A DNA stretch of 64,000 bases from positions 186,001 to 250,000 of the forward strand of contig NZ_OY771649.1 in NCBI RefSeq assembly GCF_963674925.1, read 5' to 3'. Shown piece after piece: positions 36,028 to 44,964 of this stretch. The notes below the pieces were generated by a model. It made no database searches, was not told the DNA's origin, and saw only the letters and a list, made by a program, of their open reading frames with translations. This DNA is from an uncultured Draconibacterium sp. (GTDB lineage: Bacteria; Bacteroidota; Bacteroidia; Bacteroidales; Prolixibacteraceae). Numbering within the stretch: position 1 is the stretch's first letter; every line of letters starts with the position of its first letter. Made by a program: the position numbers and the translations under genes.

Positions 36028-38334
36028 ATGATTGTTTGTATTGCAGAGAAACCGAGTGTTGCCAAAGAAATTGCCCAGGTGATTGGGGCAGGATCGCGAA
36101 GAGATGGTTATTACGAAGGGAATGGTTACCAGGTAACCTGGACTTTTGGCCATTTTTGTACGCTCTGGCCACCCGAGGACTACGATGCCAAATGGAAACG
36201 TTGGGATTTGCAAACACTGCCCATGTTGCCCAAACGTTTCGAAACCAAGGTGATGACAGGCGATGGAGGGGTAACCAAACAATTTAATACCATTAAAACC
36301 TTATTGGATAAAGCTGACCAGGTAATTAACTGTGGTGATGCCGGACAAGAGGGAGAGCTTATCCAACGCTGGGTAATGAAAGAGGCCGGTTACAAAGGGG
36401 AAGTGAAACGTTTGTGGATTTCGTCGCTGACGAACGAGGCAATAAAAACCGGGTTTCAGAAGCTGGTACCAGCCGAAAAATTTGATAACCTGTATTATGC
36501 CGGCAGTTCGCGGGCTATTGGCGACTGGTTGCTGGGAATGAACGCTACACGTTTGTACACACTGAAATATGGTGGATACAAGCAGGTTTTGTCTATTGGA
36601 CGTGTGCAAACCCCAACGCTGGCGATGCTGGTAACGCGCCATTACGAAATCGAGAATTTCAAACCTGAACCCTACTGGGAGTTGCAAACCACATACCGCG
36701 AAACGGTTTTTAGCAATACCGAAGGAAAGTTTTTCAAGAAGGAAGATGGTGAAAAACTGCTGAACCAGGTTTTGGATAAGGACTTGTACATTACTGATAT
36801 TGAAAAGAAAGACGGAAAAGAATATGCACCGAAACTTTTCGACCTCACCAGTTTGCAGGTGCATTGTAATACGCGTTTTGGATTAACGGCGGATGAAACC
36901 TTAAAAACTGTACAGCGTTTGTACGAAATGAAAGTGGTTACCTATCCGCGTGTTGATACCACCTTTTTGCCCAACGATCAGTATCCAAAAATACCAGGGA
37001 TTTTAAAGGGGCTAAAAAGTTATAGCGAGTTGGCACAGCCATTGCTGGCAAAGAAAATCCGGAAGTCGACTAAAGTTTTTAACGATAAAAAGGTTACCGA
37101 TCACCATGCTATTATTCCTACCGGAGAAGAGAAATTGCTGGGCGGTAACGAAAAAAAGGTTTACGATGCCATTGCACGACGTTTTTTAGCCGCGTTTTAC
37201 CCCGATTGTAAAGTGGCCAAAACCCAGGTGAAAGCCGAAGTTGATACGGTGCAATTTGTGGCCACCGGAAAACTAATTCTGCAACCCGGGTGGCGTGTTG
37301 TTTTTCAGGATGAAAATAGCAAAAGTGGCGATGGCGACACGATTCTTCCGGCATTTGAAAAAGGAGAACATGGTCCGCACGAGCCGTCATTTACCGAAAA
37401 GGAAACCAAACCACCACGTTATTACACCGAAGCTTCGTTGCTACGTGCCATGGAAACTGCAGGGAAAAATGTGGATGACGATGAGTTGCGCGACCTGATG
37501 AAAGCGAATGGAATCGGGCGTCCGTCGACACGTGCTGCAATTATCGAAACCTTGTTCCGACGCAAATACATTGAGCGACAGAAAAAGCAAATTCACCCAA
37601 CTAAAATGGGAATTCAGTTGATTGATATTATTCATAATGAACTATTAAAATCGGCAGAATTAACCGGACAATGGGAAAAACGGTTGCGTGACATTGAGCA
37701 GGGAGAATACAGCGCTTCGAAGTTTATTTACGAGATGAAACGTATGGTTTACGATCTGGTTGTTGAAGTGATGCGCGATCGCAGTTCGGTAAAACTGGCT
37801 GCTCCCGAACCGGAAAAAAGGGAAAAAAGCAAAAGGGCAAAGGCAAAAGGGCAAAAGGCAGTTGATAACGGCAGTGCAGAAATGACTTGTCCGAAATGCT
37901 CGGAAGGAAAAGTGCTGAAAGGCAAAAATGCTTATGGTTGCAACCGTTGGAAAGAAGGTTGTGATTTCAGACTTCCATTTGTTTTTATGGCGAAAAAGCT
38001 CACCGATAAACAAGTTGAACGTTTGTTGAAAAAAGGAGCCACCACAAAACTCAAAGGATTTAAAATGGGGGATAAAAAGGTGGACGGTATTCTGCAGCTT
38101 ACCTCGGATTGTAATGTAGAGTTTGTGGATAAACCTTCGGCTGAAAAGAAACCAGTTGATTCAACGCCCAAATGCCCCAAATGTGGCGGAACAATTATAA
38201 AAGGAAAAACGGCCTACGGTTGCAGCAACTGGAAAGAGGGCTGCGATTTTAAATTCACCTTCGATGCTATTCGCGAAAAGGCTGCAGGACGCGAACTGAC
38301 AAAAGAGCTGGTGCTGGAAATTATACAGGGTTAA
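36028..38334 (+). CDS. topB: DNA topoisomerase III (type IA)
   Basis: This 768-residue enzyme has a Toprim domain (VCIAEKPSVAKEIA at the start, then GDAGQEGELI), the core with SIGRVQTPTLA, and the catalytic Tyr in VTYPRVDTTFL (~310). A low-complexity basic linker (~590-612, EKREKSKRAKAKGQKA) is followed by two zinc-finger-like repeats (CPKCSEG...CNRWKEGC and CPKCGG...CSNWKEGC). It relaxes negatively supercoiled DNA and decatenates. It is convergent with the uxs-like gene, overlapping by 4 bp. Confidence 0.97.
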   Translation: MIVCIAEKPSVAKEIAQVIGAGSRRDGYYEGNGYQVTWTFGHFCTLWPPEDYDAKWKRWDLQTLPMLPKRFETKVMTGDGGVTKQFNTIKTLLDKADQVINCGDAGQEGELIQRWVMKEAGYKGEVKRLWISSLTNEAIKTGFQKLVPAEKFDNLYYAGSSRAIGDWLLGMNATRLYTLKYGGYKQVLSIGRVQTPTLAMLVTRHYEIENFKPEPYWELQTTYRETVFSNTEGKFFKKEDGEKLLNQVLDKDLYITDIEKKDGKEYAPKLFDLTSLQVHCNTRFGLTADETLKTVQRLYEMKVVTYPRVDTTFLPNDQYPKIPGILKGLKSYSELAQPLLAKKIRKSTKVFNDKKVTDHHAIIPTGEEKLLGGNEKKVYDAIARRFLAAFYPDCKVAKTQVKAEVDTVQFVATGKLILQPGWRVVFQDENSKSGDGDTILPAFEKGEHGPHEPSFTEKETKPPRYYTEASLLRAMETAGKNVDDDELRDLMKANGIGRPSTRAAIIETLFRRKYIERQKKQIHPTKMGIQLIDIIHNELLKSAELTGQWEKRLRDIEQGEYSASKFIYEMKRMVYDLVVEVMRDRSSVKLAAPEPEKREKSKRAKAKGQKAVDNGSAEMTCPKCSEGKVLKGKNAYGCNRWKEGCDFRLPFVFMAKKLTDKQVERLLKKGATTKLKGFKMGDKKVDGILQLTSDCNVEFVDKPSAEKKPVDSTPKCPKCGGTIIKGKTAYGCSNWKEGCDFKFTFDAIREKAAGRELTKELVLEIIQG

Positions 38335-39281
38335 ATGCCTTCTTCTTTCAGCAGTTGTTCAAAATAAGCAATCGTATTTGTTAAACCTTCCCGAAGCGGA
38401 ATGGTAGGTTCCCATCCACCCAGTTTCTCTTTTGCTAAAGTAATATCCGGTTGACGTTGTGTTGGGTCGTCTTGTGGCAATGGCATGTGAACAATTTTTG
38501 ATTTCGATCCGGTAAGGTCAATAATTTCACTGGCCAGTTCGAGCATGGTAAATTCTCCCGGATTACCAATGTTTACCGGCCCGATAAAATCATCGTCGGT
38601 TTTCATCATTCGGATCATTCCTTCTATTAAATCGCTTACATACTGAAAACTTCGTGTTTGTTGCCCATCACCAAAAATGGTAATGTCTTTCCCCTGCAAT
38701 GCCTGCATAATAAAGTTCGAAACAACGCGTCCGTCATCCGGCTCCATTTTGGGGCCATAGGTATTAAAAATACGGATGATCTTTATCAAAACGTCGTTCT
38801 GCACGTGGTAATTCACAAACAGCGATTCGGCACAACGTTTCCCTTCATCGTAACACGAGCGAACTCCGATGGGGTTTACATGCCCCCAGTATTCTTCGGT
38901 TTGCGGATGAATATCGGGCACGCCATAAACTTCGCTGGTTGATGCCTGCAGGATTTTGGCCTTTATACGTTTCGCCAAACCAAGCATATTTACGGCACCC
39001 ATCACCGAAGTTTTGATCGTTTTTATGGGATTGTACTGATATTGAATTGGTGACGCCGGACAAGCCAGGTTGTAGATTTCATCCACCTCGATGTAAAAAG
39101 GCTGTGTAATATCGTGCCGTACCAGCTCAAAGTAAGGATTTTCAAGCAAATGAATAATCTTTTGCTTTTTGCCGGTAAAATAATTGTCGAGACAAATTAC
39201 TTCATTGCCATCGTTTAACAGCCTTTCGCAAAGGTGAGATCCGACAAATCCTGCTCCTCCGGTTACCAAAATTCGTTTCAT
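38331..39281 (-). CDS. UDP-glucuronate decarboxylase (UDP-xylose synthase)
   Basis: The ATG at 39281 begins MKRILVTGGAGFVGSHL, the Rossmann GxxGxxG of an extended SDR; the preceding 16 open codons are not part of the fold. The 316-residue enzyme has STSEVYGVPDIHPQ, YWGHVNPIGVRSCYDEGKRC (catalytic Tyr and Lys) and RIFNTYGP, the pattern of UXS enzymes that make UDP-xylose from UDP-glucuronate. A remnant of a UDP-glucose dehydrogenase, which would supply the substrate, lies just upstream. Confidence 0.92.
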   Translation of the reverse strand: MKRILVTGGAGFVGSHLCERLLNDGNEVICLDNYFTGKKQKIIHLLENPYFELVRHDITQPFYIEVDEIYNLACPASPIQYQYNPIKTIKTSVMGAVNMLGLAKRIKAKILQASTSEVYGVPDIHPQTEEYWGHVNPIGVRSCYDEGKRCAESLFVNYHVQNDVLIKIIRIFNTYGPKMEPDDGRVVSNFIMQALQGKDITIFGDGQQTRSFQYVSDLIEGMIRMMKTDDDFIGPVNIGNPGEFTMLELASEIIDLTGSKSKIVHMPLPQDDPTQRQPDITLAKEKLGGWEPTIPLREGLTNTIAYFEQLLKEEGI

Positions 39282-39406
39282 CTGTTTAAAATTTTTTGAT
39301 TTCTGAATGTTCAAAAAATTTAAAGACATTCAGGAACTCACATAAATTTTAATCATTCATCTTGGTGAATTTAGAATGAAGAAAATACATGTTCGTTTCA
39401 TATCAT

Positions 39407-39484
39407 TTATTTTGTTTTTCTGCCGATTGCAACATATTCAAAACCCAATCCTACATAACCTGTTCCTACTAAAGAAATTTTCAC
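39407..39484 (-). pseudogene. N-terminal remnant of UDP-glucose 6-dehydrogenase
   Basis: On the minus strand the frame from GTG (complement of 39482-39484) reads (V/M)KISLVGTGYVGLGFEYVA, then IGRKTK and a TAA. The first 13 residues match the start of UDP-glucose 6-dehydrogenases (MKI.VVGTGYVGL, NAD-binding GxGYVG). The rest (about 380 residues) is missing, and the later codons do not match. Position upstream of the UDP-glucuronate decarboxylase fits a former ugd-uxs operon. Short match, so moderate confidence. Confidence 0.6.
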
Positions 39485-39751
39485 AACTGATTTATATTTT
39501 TTGAAGTGGATTTATTTAAGCATTTAAACAATAATGAGTTTGTCATTATCGGGCATAATTTATCCGTTACAATTGTTTTTATAATACGGAATAAAGATAA
39601 TTGATTTCCTTAGAAACCATTAATGATAATAATTAGAATCCGCCGTTCAGACTGTTTTTCCTGAATGAAAATTTGCCAAAGGGCGAATCGAATAGCTAAG
39701 GAGAATCACTTGATTTCAAAATCAAAAATTCATGCCAGAAGGTATTGAACT
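39485..39751. other. Intergenic region, no gene supported
   Basis: This part of the gap is AT-rich without a convincing ORF on either strand. A 7-bp perfect inverted repeat (ATAATGA-GTTTG-TCATTAT, 39531-39549) is present; it could be an operator of the lost dehydrogenase gene. Confidence 0.4.
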
Positions 39752-39785
39752 TTTGACAATAAATGATGTTGTTTTAGTAACTTTG
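39752..39785 (+). promoter_or_regulatory. Bacteroidota-type promoter for the copper-receptor pair
   Basis: TTTG (39752-39755), 22-bp spacer, TAACTTTG (39778-39785): close to the consensus. The first gene starts at 39805. Confidence 0.6.
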
Positions 39786-39804
39786 ATAAAAATCAACTGG
39801 CTTT

Positions 39805-40176
39805 GTGAAAATCCTTATTTCCGCAATATTAGTTTGTTCCATCTTTTCCTTTCAGTTTTCAGAACTGCTGGTTTTGGTATCTTTCAAAATTAATCAGGAT
39901 TACATTGCCAAAAACCTGTGCGTTGAAAAGGATGTGGAAGGATCAACTTGTCAGGGATGTTGCCAGTTGAAAAAGAAAATGCATGAACAGGAAGAACAGA
40001 AAAGGGAACTGCCACCACAACAGACTGAAAAGCAGAATATCGATTTTTGTGTTCAAACCGCTGAGTTGATTTATGGGGTATACCCAAATAGTGAAAACCT
40101 GAGATTCAAATTTTTATCAAAATATTCATTTTTAAAGGCTTTGAAGGTCTTCCACCCTCCGAAATGTTACTGTTGA
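39805..40176 (+). CDS. Small Cys-rich exported protein upstream of the TonB receptor
   Basis: This 123-residue protein has a GTG start supported by the signal-like N-terminus (MKILISAILVCSIFSFQF). The motif NQDYIAKNLCVEKD is followed by CQGCC and a second set of Cys (C40, C49, C52, C53 by rough count; then FCVQTAE and a terminal CYC). From memory, this family precedes TonB receptors for metals in Bacteroidota. It may carry or sense the metal. It lies 46 bp before the receptor. Confidence 0.75.
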   Translation: MKILISAILVCSIFSFQFSELLVLVSFKINQDYIAKNLCVEKDVEGSTCQGCCQLKKKMHEQEEQKRELPPQQTEKQNIDFCVQTAELIYGVYPNSENLRFKFLSKYSFLKALKVFHPPKCYC

Positions 40177-40222
40177 AATACGGCCCCAAACGATAAATTA
40201 AGTAGTAACAAATCATTTTGGA

Positions 40223-42493
40223 ATGAGAAAGATCTTAACTAATTCCGGAATCAGAATGGTGTATTTGCTGTTATTCATGTTGCTGGTACATACTTCTTAT
40301 TCGCAGGAAAAAACAATACAAATAATTGATTCTAAAACGAAAACCGGAATTCCCGATGTTCACTATCAGTACAACGAAACGAGGGGATTCTCGGATAAGG
40401 ACGGTAATATCGTTTTGCAAATAACAGCGGGGGCAGAGTTGTTCTTGTCACATTTGCAATATGGGAAAGTCGCATTTAGTCCTGAAGAGTTAGAAACGTT
40501 AGTGAATGAAGGAGTTATTGCATTGGCTCAATCATCTACTTATTTACCCGCGACTGTGGTTTTGGTCCATCCAACGGCCGGAGATAAGAGAAAAATGGAA
40601 TTTACGGTGCAGAACAAACTCGCGCACGATGCCGGAAATTTGCTGGAATCAGTACAGTCAATATCGACCATCCGAAAAAGCGGTGCCTATGGTTTCGATC
40701 CGGTGCTCCGTGGTTTTAAATACGACCAGATCAACCTGGTTCTGGATGGAAGTCAAACGGCTTCGGCTGCCTGTCCAAACCGAATGGACCCGGCTGCCAG
40801 TCAAATTCCCATAAATATGATTGCGGAAGCAGAAGTGTTAAAAGGTCCGCACAGCTTGCGTTACGGAAATGCCTTTGGCGGAACCATAAATTTTAAAAGT
40901 TCTTCGCCCGATTTTAAGGAAAAAGCAACACCTGTTGGGCGCGTGGGAACCAGCTACGAAAGCAACGGAAACATTTTCAGAACCGAAGGAGTAGCCGGAG
41001 TTTCAGGCTCAAAAGTCGATTTTCGCATGTTTGGTGCCTATTCAACCGGCGATGATTATACCGATGGCGATGGTGTGGATATTGCAGCACGATTCAACCG
41101 GTTGAACTGGGGGGGAAAACTGGGTGTAAAACTCAGTCAAACCCAAGATGTTGGCGTGCTGGTTTCAAACAATATTGCCAAAGATGTTGATTTCCCGGCT
41201 TTACCAATGGATTTGCGCAAAGACAATACCTGGCTGGTAAATGCCAGTCATTCGGCAGTTTTTTATGATAAAGCGCTTAGCTCGTGGAATACCAGTGTGT
41301 ATGGAACCATGGTCGATCACCTGATGGATAATTACGATAAAATTATCGATCCGCGAATGGTGGATGCAATAACAGATGCCGAAACCAGAAATTATGGCGG
41401 ACGAACAGAATTACGTTTCGACTTTAACGAAAGCTACCTGTATGCCGGTGCCGATTATCGTTTTGAGTCGGCCGACGGATATCGCGAGCGTACCATGTTA
41501 ATGGGACCAATGGCCGGCAAAGTACTAACCGATAATGTGTGGCAGGATGCCGAAATAAATCGTTTCGGATTTTTTGGTGAATGGCACATTGCGCAGCCGG
41601 GATTCCAGTTTGTAGTATCGGGGCGCCTCGATATAAACTCGTCAAAAGCCAATAATCCGGATCCGCGTTTTGAGGAAATTTATTCCGACCTGAAATCTTC
41701 TCAGGTGCATCCATCGATTAGTGTTGGCGGAACACGTTTGTTTAATGAAAATATTTCGCTGGGCTTGTGGATGGGAATGGCCACTCGAAGCCCGGGAATT
41801 GCTGAACGCTACATCAATCAGTTTCCCATTGGCCTCGATCCTTACGAAATGTTGGGAAACCCTGATCTTGATCCGGAAATTAATAATCAACTCGATCTGG
41901 TTTTTCGCTATCAAACCGAAAAGACTGATATAAATGTAAACGTATTTACCTCGGTTTTGCGCGATTATATTTCGTCTGAAATTCGTGAGGATTTGTCGCC
42001 GGCCATGAATACTTCGCCGGGTGTCCGTCAGTTTGTAAATATTAAAAAGGCACTGATGACGGGGTTTGAAGCCAACTGGACACAGCAATATAATTCGTTC
42101 CTAAGCCACGATTTAGGACTGGTTTATACACATGGGCAAAATCAGGAGCTGGATGAACCACTGCCGGAAATTCCTCCTATGGAGTTTCATTACCACCTGA
42201 TGGGGAATTTTGCAGCTGGTAAACTAAAACCTGAACTGATGTTCAGGCACGCCATGAAACAGGATCGGATTGCAACATCGTACGGCGAAACAGAAACGCC
42301 GGCATTTAATGTAGTTGATGCCAAAGTTTCGTGGTTGATGAATAACGTTTTTACGGCCACCGGTGGTGTTCAAAACTTGTTTGATGAAGCGTATTACGAA
42401 CATTTGGCGCGATCGGTTAGGGGTGCAGGTGCCCGGCCAATATATTCGCCAGGGCGGAGTTTTTATGTAACGCTTACCATTAGTTTTTTATAG
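40223..42493 (+). CDS. TonB-dependent receptor, OprC-like (putative copper importer)
   Basis: This 756-residue protein has a signal peptide (to ~27), a carboxypeptidase-regulatory-like domain (~30-100), plug and barrel. The plug carries C184-P-N-R-M188 and the barrel H366-L-M368, i.e. CxxxM and HxM 182 residues apart. In Pseudomonas OprC the copper site is C143xxxM147 and H323xM325, 180 apart. The match is my comparison from memory of that motif. The neighbour upstream is a Cys-rich exported protein. A terminator follows at 42517. Confidence 0.88.
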   Translation: MRKILTNSGIRMVYLLLFMLLVHTSYSQEKTIQIIDSKTKTGIPDVHYQYNETRGFSDKDGNIVLQITAGAELFLSHLQYGKVAFSPEELETLVNEGVIALAQSSTYLPATVVLVHPTAGDKRKMEFTVQNKLAHDAGNLLESVQSISTIRKSGAYGFDPVLRGFKYDQINLVLDGSQTASAACPNRMDPAASQIPINMIAEAEVLKGPHSLRYGNAFGGTINFKSSSPDFKEKATPVGRVGTSYESNGNIFRTEGVAGVSGSKVDFRMFGAYSTGDDYTDGDGVDIAARFNRLNWGGKLGVKLSQTQDVGVLVSNNIAKDVDFPALPMDLRKDNTWLVNASHSAVFYDKALSSWNTSVYGTMVDHLMDNYDKIIDPRMVDAITDAETRNYGGRTELRFDFNESYLYAGADYRFESADGYRERTMLMGPMAGKVLTDNVWQDAEINRFGFFGEWHIAQPGFQFVVSGRLDINSSKANNPDPRFEEIYSDLKSSQVHPSISVGGTRLFNENISLGLWMGMATRSPGIAERYINQFPIGLDPYEMLGNPDLDPEINNQLDLVFRYQTEKTDINVNVFTSVLRDYISSEIREDLSPAMNTSPGVRQFVNIKKALMTGFEANWTQQYNSFLSHDLGLVYTHGQNQELDEPLPEIPPMEFHYHLMGNFAAGKLKPELMFRHAMKQDRIATSYGETETPAFNVVDAKVSWLMNNVFTATGGVQNLFDEAYYEHLARSVRGAGARPIYSPGRSFYVTLTISFL

Positions 42494-42516
42494 CATTTAA
42501 ATGTGTTTTTGTAGAA

Positions 42517-42550
42517 AAGTGGTTGTCTGTTTTAGGCAATCACTTTTTTA
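42517..42550 (+). terminator. Terminator of the putative copper-receptor operon
   Basis: AAGTGGTTGTCT pairs with AGGCAATCACTT with two G-U pairs, loop GTTTT, then T6. Confidence 0.7.
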
Positions 42551-42640
42551 TTAAATCTGCTTGCAGGGACAAGAAGACACCTCCTGTACCAAAAACTTTA
42601 ATTACTTTTCCTGTGTTTAACTTCAAAAAATATCTTACGC

Positions 42641-43954
42641 ATGAACCGATTTTTACTAATAATTTTCATTTTGGCTTTCTCAACAAGAGCTTTTGCACAA
42701 TTAAATAATCAGATTAAAAAGGAAGCTAAAAAACAAACCACTTATGCGCTGGAACTTTGCAAATATTTGCATGAAAATCCGGAGCTTTCTTTTCAGGAGT
42801 TTGAAACTTCGGCACGAATGGCAACGGAATTAAAAGCGTTGGGTTTTGAGGTGACTGAAAAGTTTGCCGGAAACAGTGTGGTAGGAATTTATGAAAATGG
42901 CGACGGCCCGACGGTTTTTTTGCGTACCGATATGGATGCCTTACCCATTGAAGAAAATACGGGTCTGCCTTTTGCCAGCAAAAAGATGGGGGATCTTGAA
43001 GGGAATATGGTTGCGGTAATGCACGCCTGCGGTCATGATATTCATATGTCGACATGGACTGGAACATTGCGGACTTTAGTTGCCTTAAAAGAGCAGTGGA
43101 AAGGTACCTTAATGGTAATTGCGCAACAGGCAGAAGAATACAGTGGCGGAGCCGGACAGGCGATTGACGCCGGACTGTTCTCGAAATTCCCAACACCAGA
43201 TTATGCGCTGGCTTACCATATTAACCCGGAGTTGGAAACCGGGCAAGTTGGCTTACGTGGCGGACCGGTTTTTGCAGGAGTGAAAACCGTTGAAATTACC
43301 GTTTACGGAAAAGGAGGACACGGCGCTTATCCGCAAAAATGTATCGATCCAATCGTTATTTCATCGCGAATAGTAAACGATCTGCAAACCATAGTTAGCC
43401 GCGAATTAAGTCCAACAGAACCTGCTGTTGTAACAGTTGGATCAATTCATGGAGGAACGCGCCCAAACATCATTCCCGACGAGGTGAAAATGCAGTTGAC
43501 GCTGCGTTATTTTTCGGACGAAACGATTGAAAAAGTCATTGCTGCAATAAAACGAATTAGCGAAAATGCAGCCAGGGCCGCAGGTGTTACGGAAGATAAA
43601 CTGCCATTTGTAGATGTCTTTGCAGTTGAAACTCCTCCGGTTTTAAACGATGACGTTTTGAGTGCAAAAGTTAGCGGGTTTGCCGCAGACATTATTGGCA
43701 AGGAAAATATTATTGAAACACAACCTGAAATGGTAGGCGAGGATTTTGGTAAATATGGCCGCACTGAAGAAGACATTCCAATTTGTTTGATATGGTTGGG
43801 AAGTACAAGCCCTGAAGAGATGCAGCATTTAAAAGCAGCAGGAAAAGCGCCTTTCCCGTTGCATTCGCCACAACTGAATCCTGACTATGAAAACACCATC
43901 GAAACCGGGATTGCAGTTATGGCTGGAAACGTTATTGGGCTGATGAACAAATAA
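42641..43954 (+). CDS. Exported M20 amidohydrolase
   Basis: This 437-residue protein has a signal peptide (MNRFLLIIFILAFSTRAFAQ) and an M20D peptidase/aminoacylase fold. Metal ligands: MHACGHDIHM (Cys-Gly-His), AQQAEE (Glu pair), YHIN and, at the end, FPLHSPQLNP (His). The lid/dimerisation domain lies at about 205-310. It hydrolyses N-acyl amino acids or peptides in the periplasm. A terminator follows directly. Confidence 0.92.
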   Translation: MNRFLLIIFILAFSTRAFAQLNNQIKKEAKKQTTYALELCKYLHENPELSFQEFETSARMATELKALGFEVTEKFAGNSVVGIYENGDGPTVFLRTDMDALPIEENTGLPFASKKMGDLEGNMVAVMHACGHDIHMSTWTGTLRTLVALKEQWKGTLMVIAQQAEEYSGGAGQAIDAGLFSKFPTPDYALAYHINPELETGQVGLRGGPVFAGVKTVEITVYGKGGHGAYPQKCIDPIVISSRIVNDLQTIVSRELSPTEPAVVTVGSIHGGTRPNIIPDEVKMQLTLRYFSDETIEKVIAAIKRISENAARAAGVTEDKLPFVDVFAVETPPVLNDDVLSAKVSGFAADIIGKENIIETQPEMVGEDFGKYGRTEEDIPICLIWLGSTSPEEMQHLKAAGKAPFPLHSPQLNPDYENTIETGIAVMAGNVIGLMNK

Positions 43955-43986
43955 AAAGCTCTTCCGGGAAAGGAAGAGCTTTTATG
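43955..43986 (+). terminator. Intrinsic terminator of the M20 gene
   Basis: AAGCTCTTCC-GGGAAA-GGAAGAGCTT followed by TT: a strong stem directly after the stop codon. It could also end the convergent 44007 gene. Confidence 0.85.
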
Positions 43987-44006
43987 AAAGAATTAAATAT
44001 TTAAAA

Positions 44007-44780
44007 TTACTCCTTGGGGAAATAACTAACATCGTAATCAATTAATCCTGTGCGTGTCTCTATTTTTACAATCAATTGCTTTACATCGTTCCAAAGTTCT
44101 TCACCATCTTTTCCAAAAATTTCCCAGTGTTTTTCAATGTCGCTAAAATGTTCAGCGGCATTACTCCCGGTTTCATCAATAAAATAAACCACATTCATTT
44201 CGTGTGCAAACGCAGGATACAGCGTGATAAAATCATCCTTAAAACCATTTGTTTCCCTCAGTTCTTTATACCGTTTTATCAGGTCTTCAAATTCTTTTTC
44301 TTTCCCAAATTTGATGTAGAATTTCTCAAAAAATCGAAATCTTTTTCCATTGGCAGGTATATCCCGTTCTTCGGCCCTGATCGATAATTCCGGCTGATAT
44401 TCGAGAATAAATCCGCCAATTGAGTTAAATGCATCATCAAAGAGCTTTTGTAATTCTTTTGATTTAGCACTGTGTTCTTTCCATAACTTCTGAGAAGCAG
44501 CCTCGATTTTATCAATATCCGCATAGTTTGTAAAGGGAATAGAGTACCATAAATAACCTTCGTTGGTATACTGGGTAATGTTGGCATATGGATAGTTTTG
44601 CTCTTTCAGAAAAGCATTTTGACTGGCTATGGCATGTAATAGTTTTTCTTGCTGAAGAGGATTTACCTGCACCTCCCAAACCATGTATTTGGTTTTGGGT
44701 GGCGTGTCCTGTGCATTCACTGATGAGTTGGGTAATGCAAAAAATGTGAGGAATAAAATTCCAATAAAAATTCTTTTCAT
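44007..44780 (-). CDS. Hypothetical exported protein
   Basis: This 257-residue protein starts with a signal peptide (MKRIFIGILFLTFFALPNSSVNAQ). After it come repeated alpha-beta units of dimeric alpha-beta barrel style (MVWEVQVNPLQQEKLLHAI, FYIKFGKEKEFEDLIKRY), suggesting two stress-response/monooxygenase-like domains. No family assigned. It stands alone. Confidence 0.8.
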   Translation of the reverse strand: MKRIFIGILFLTFFALPNSSVNAQDTPPKTKYMVWEVQVNPLQQEKLLHAIASQNAFLKEQNYPYANITQYTNEGYLWYSIPFTNYADIDKIEAASQKLWKEHSAKSKELQKLFDDAFNSIGGFILEYQPELSIRAEERDIPANGKRFRFFEKFYIKFGKEKEFEDLIKRYKELRETNGFKDDFITLYPAFAHEMNVVYFIDETGSNAAEHFSDIEKHWEIFGKDGEELWNDVKQLIVKIETRTGLIDYDVSYFPKE

Positions 44781-44910
44781 GCTGTGGAGCTTTAGTTATT
44801 ACTTGGTTAAATGCCTTAATAAGTTACTGATTAATAATGTAAAGCACAAATAAGAATTCTTTCCGGGTAAGAACGTTTAATGTTTGCATAATAATGAAGG
44901 GGATGGGCAC

Positions 44911-44947
44911 AAAAAAAGTTCCGCCTCAAGACGAGACGGAACTTTTT
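44911..44947 (-). terminator. Bidirectional-type terminator after the S41 protease gene
   Basis: AGTTCCGCCTC (44917-44927) pairs with GAGACGGAACT (44933-44943) with one mismatch. A-run at 44911-44917 and T-run at 44943-44947 allow termination on both strands. Confidence 0.75.
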
Positions 44948-44964
44948 ACTTCGAATAACTTTTT

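Noticed and set aside
39376..39504. Small plus-strand frame MKKIHVRFISFILFFC...
   Set aside because: It lies opposite the Ugd remnant and its composition reflects the AT-rich complement; no support.
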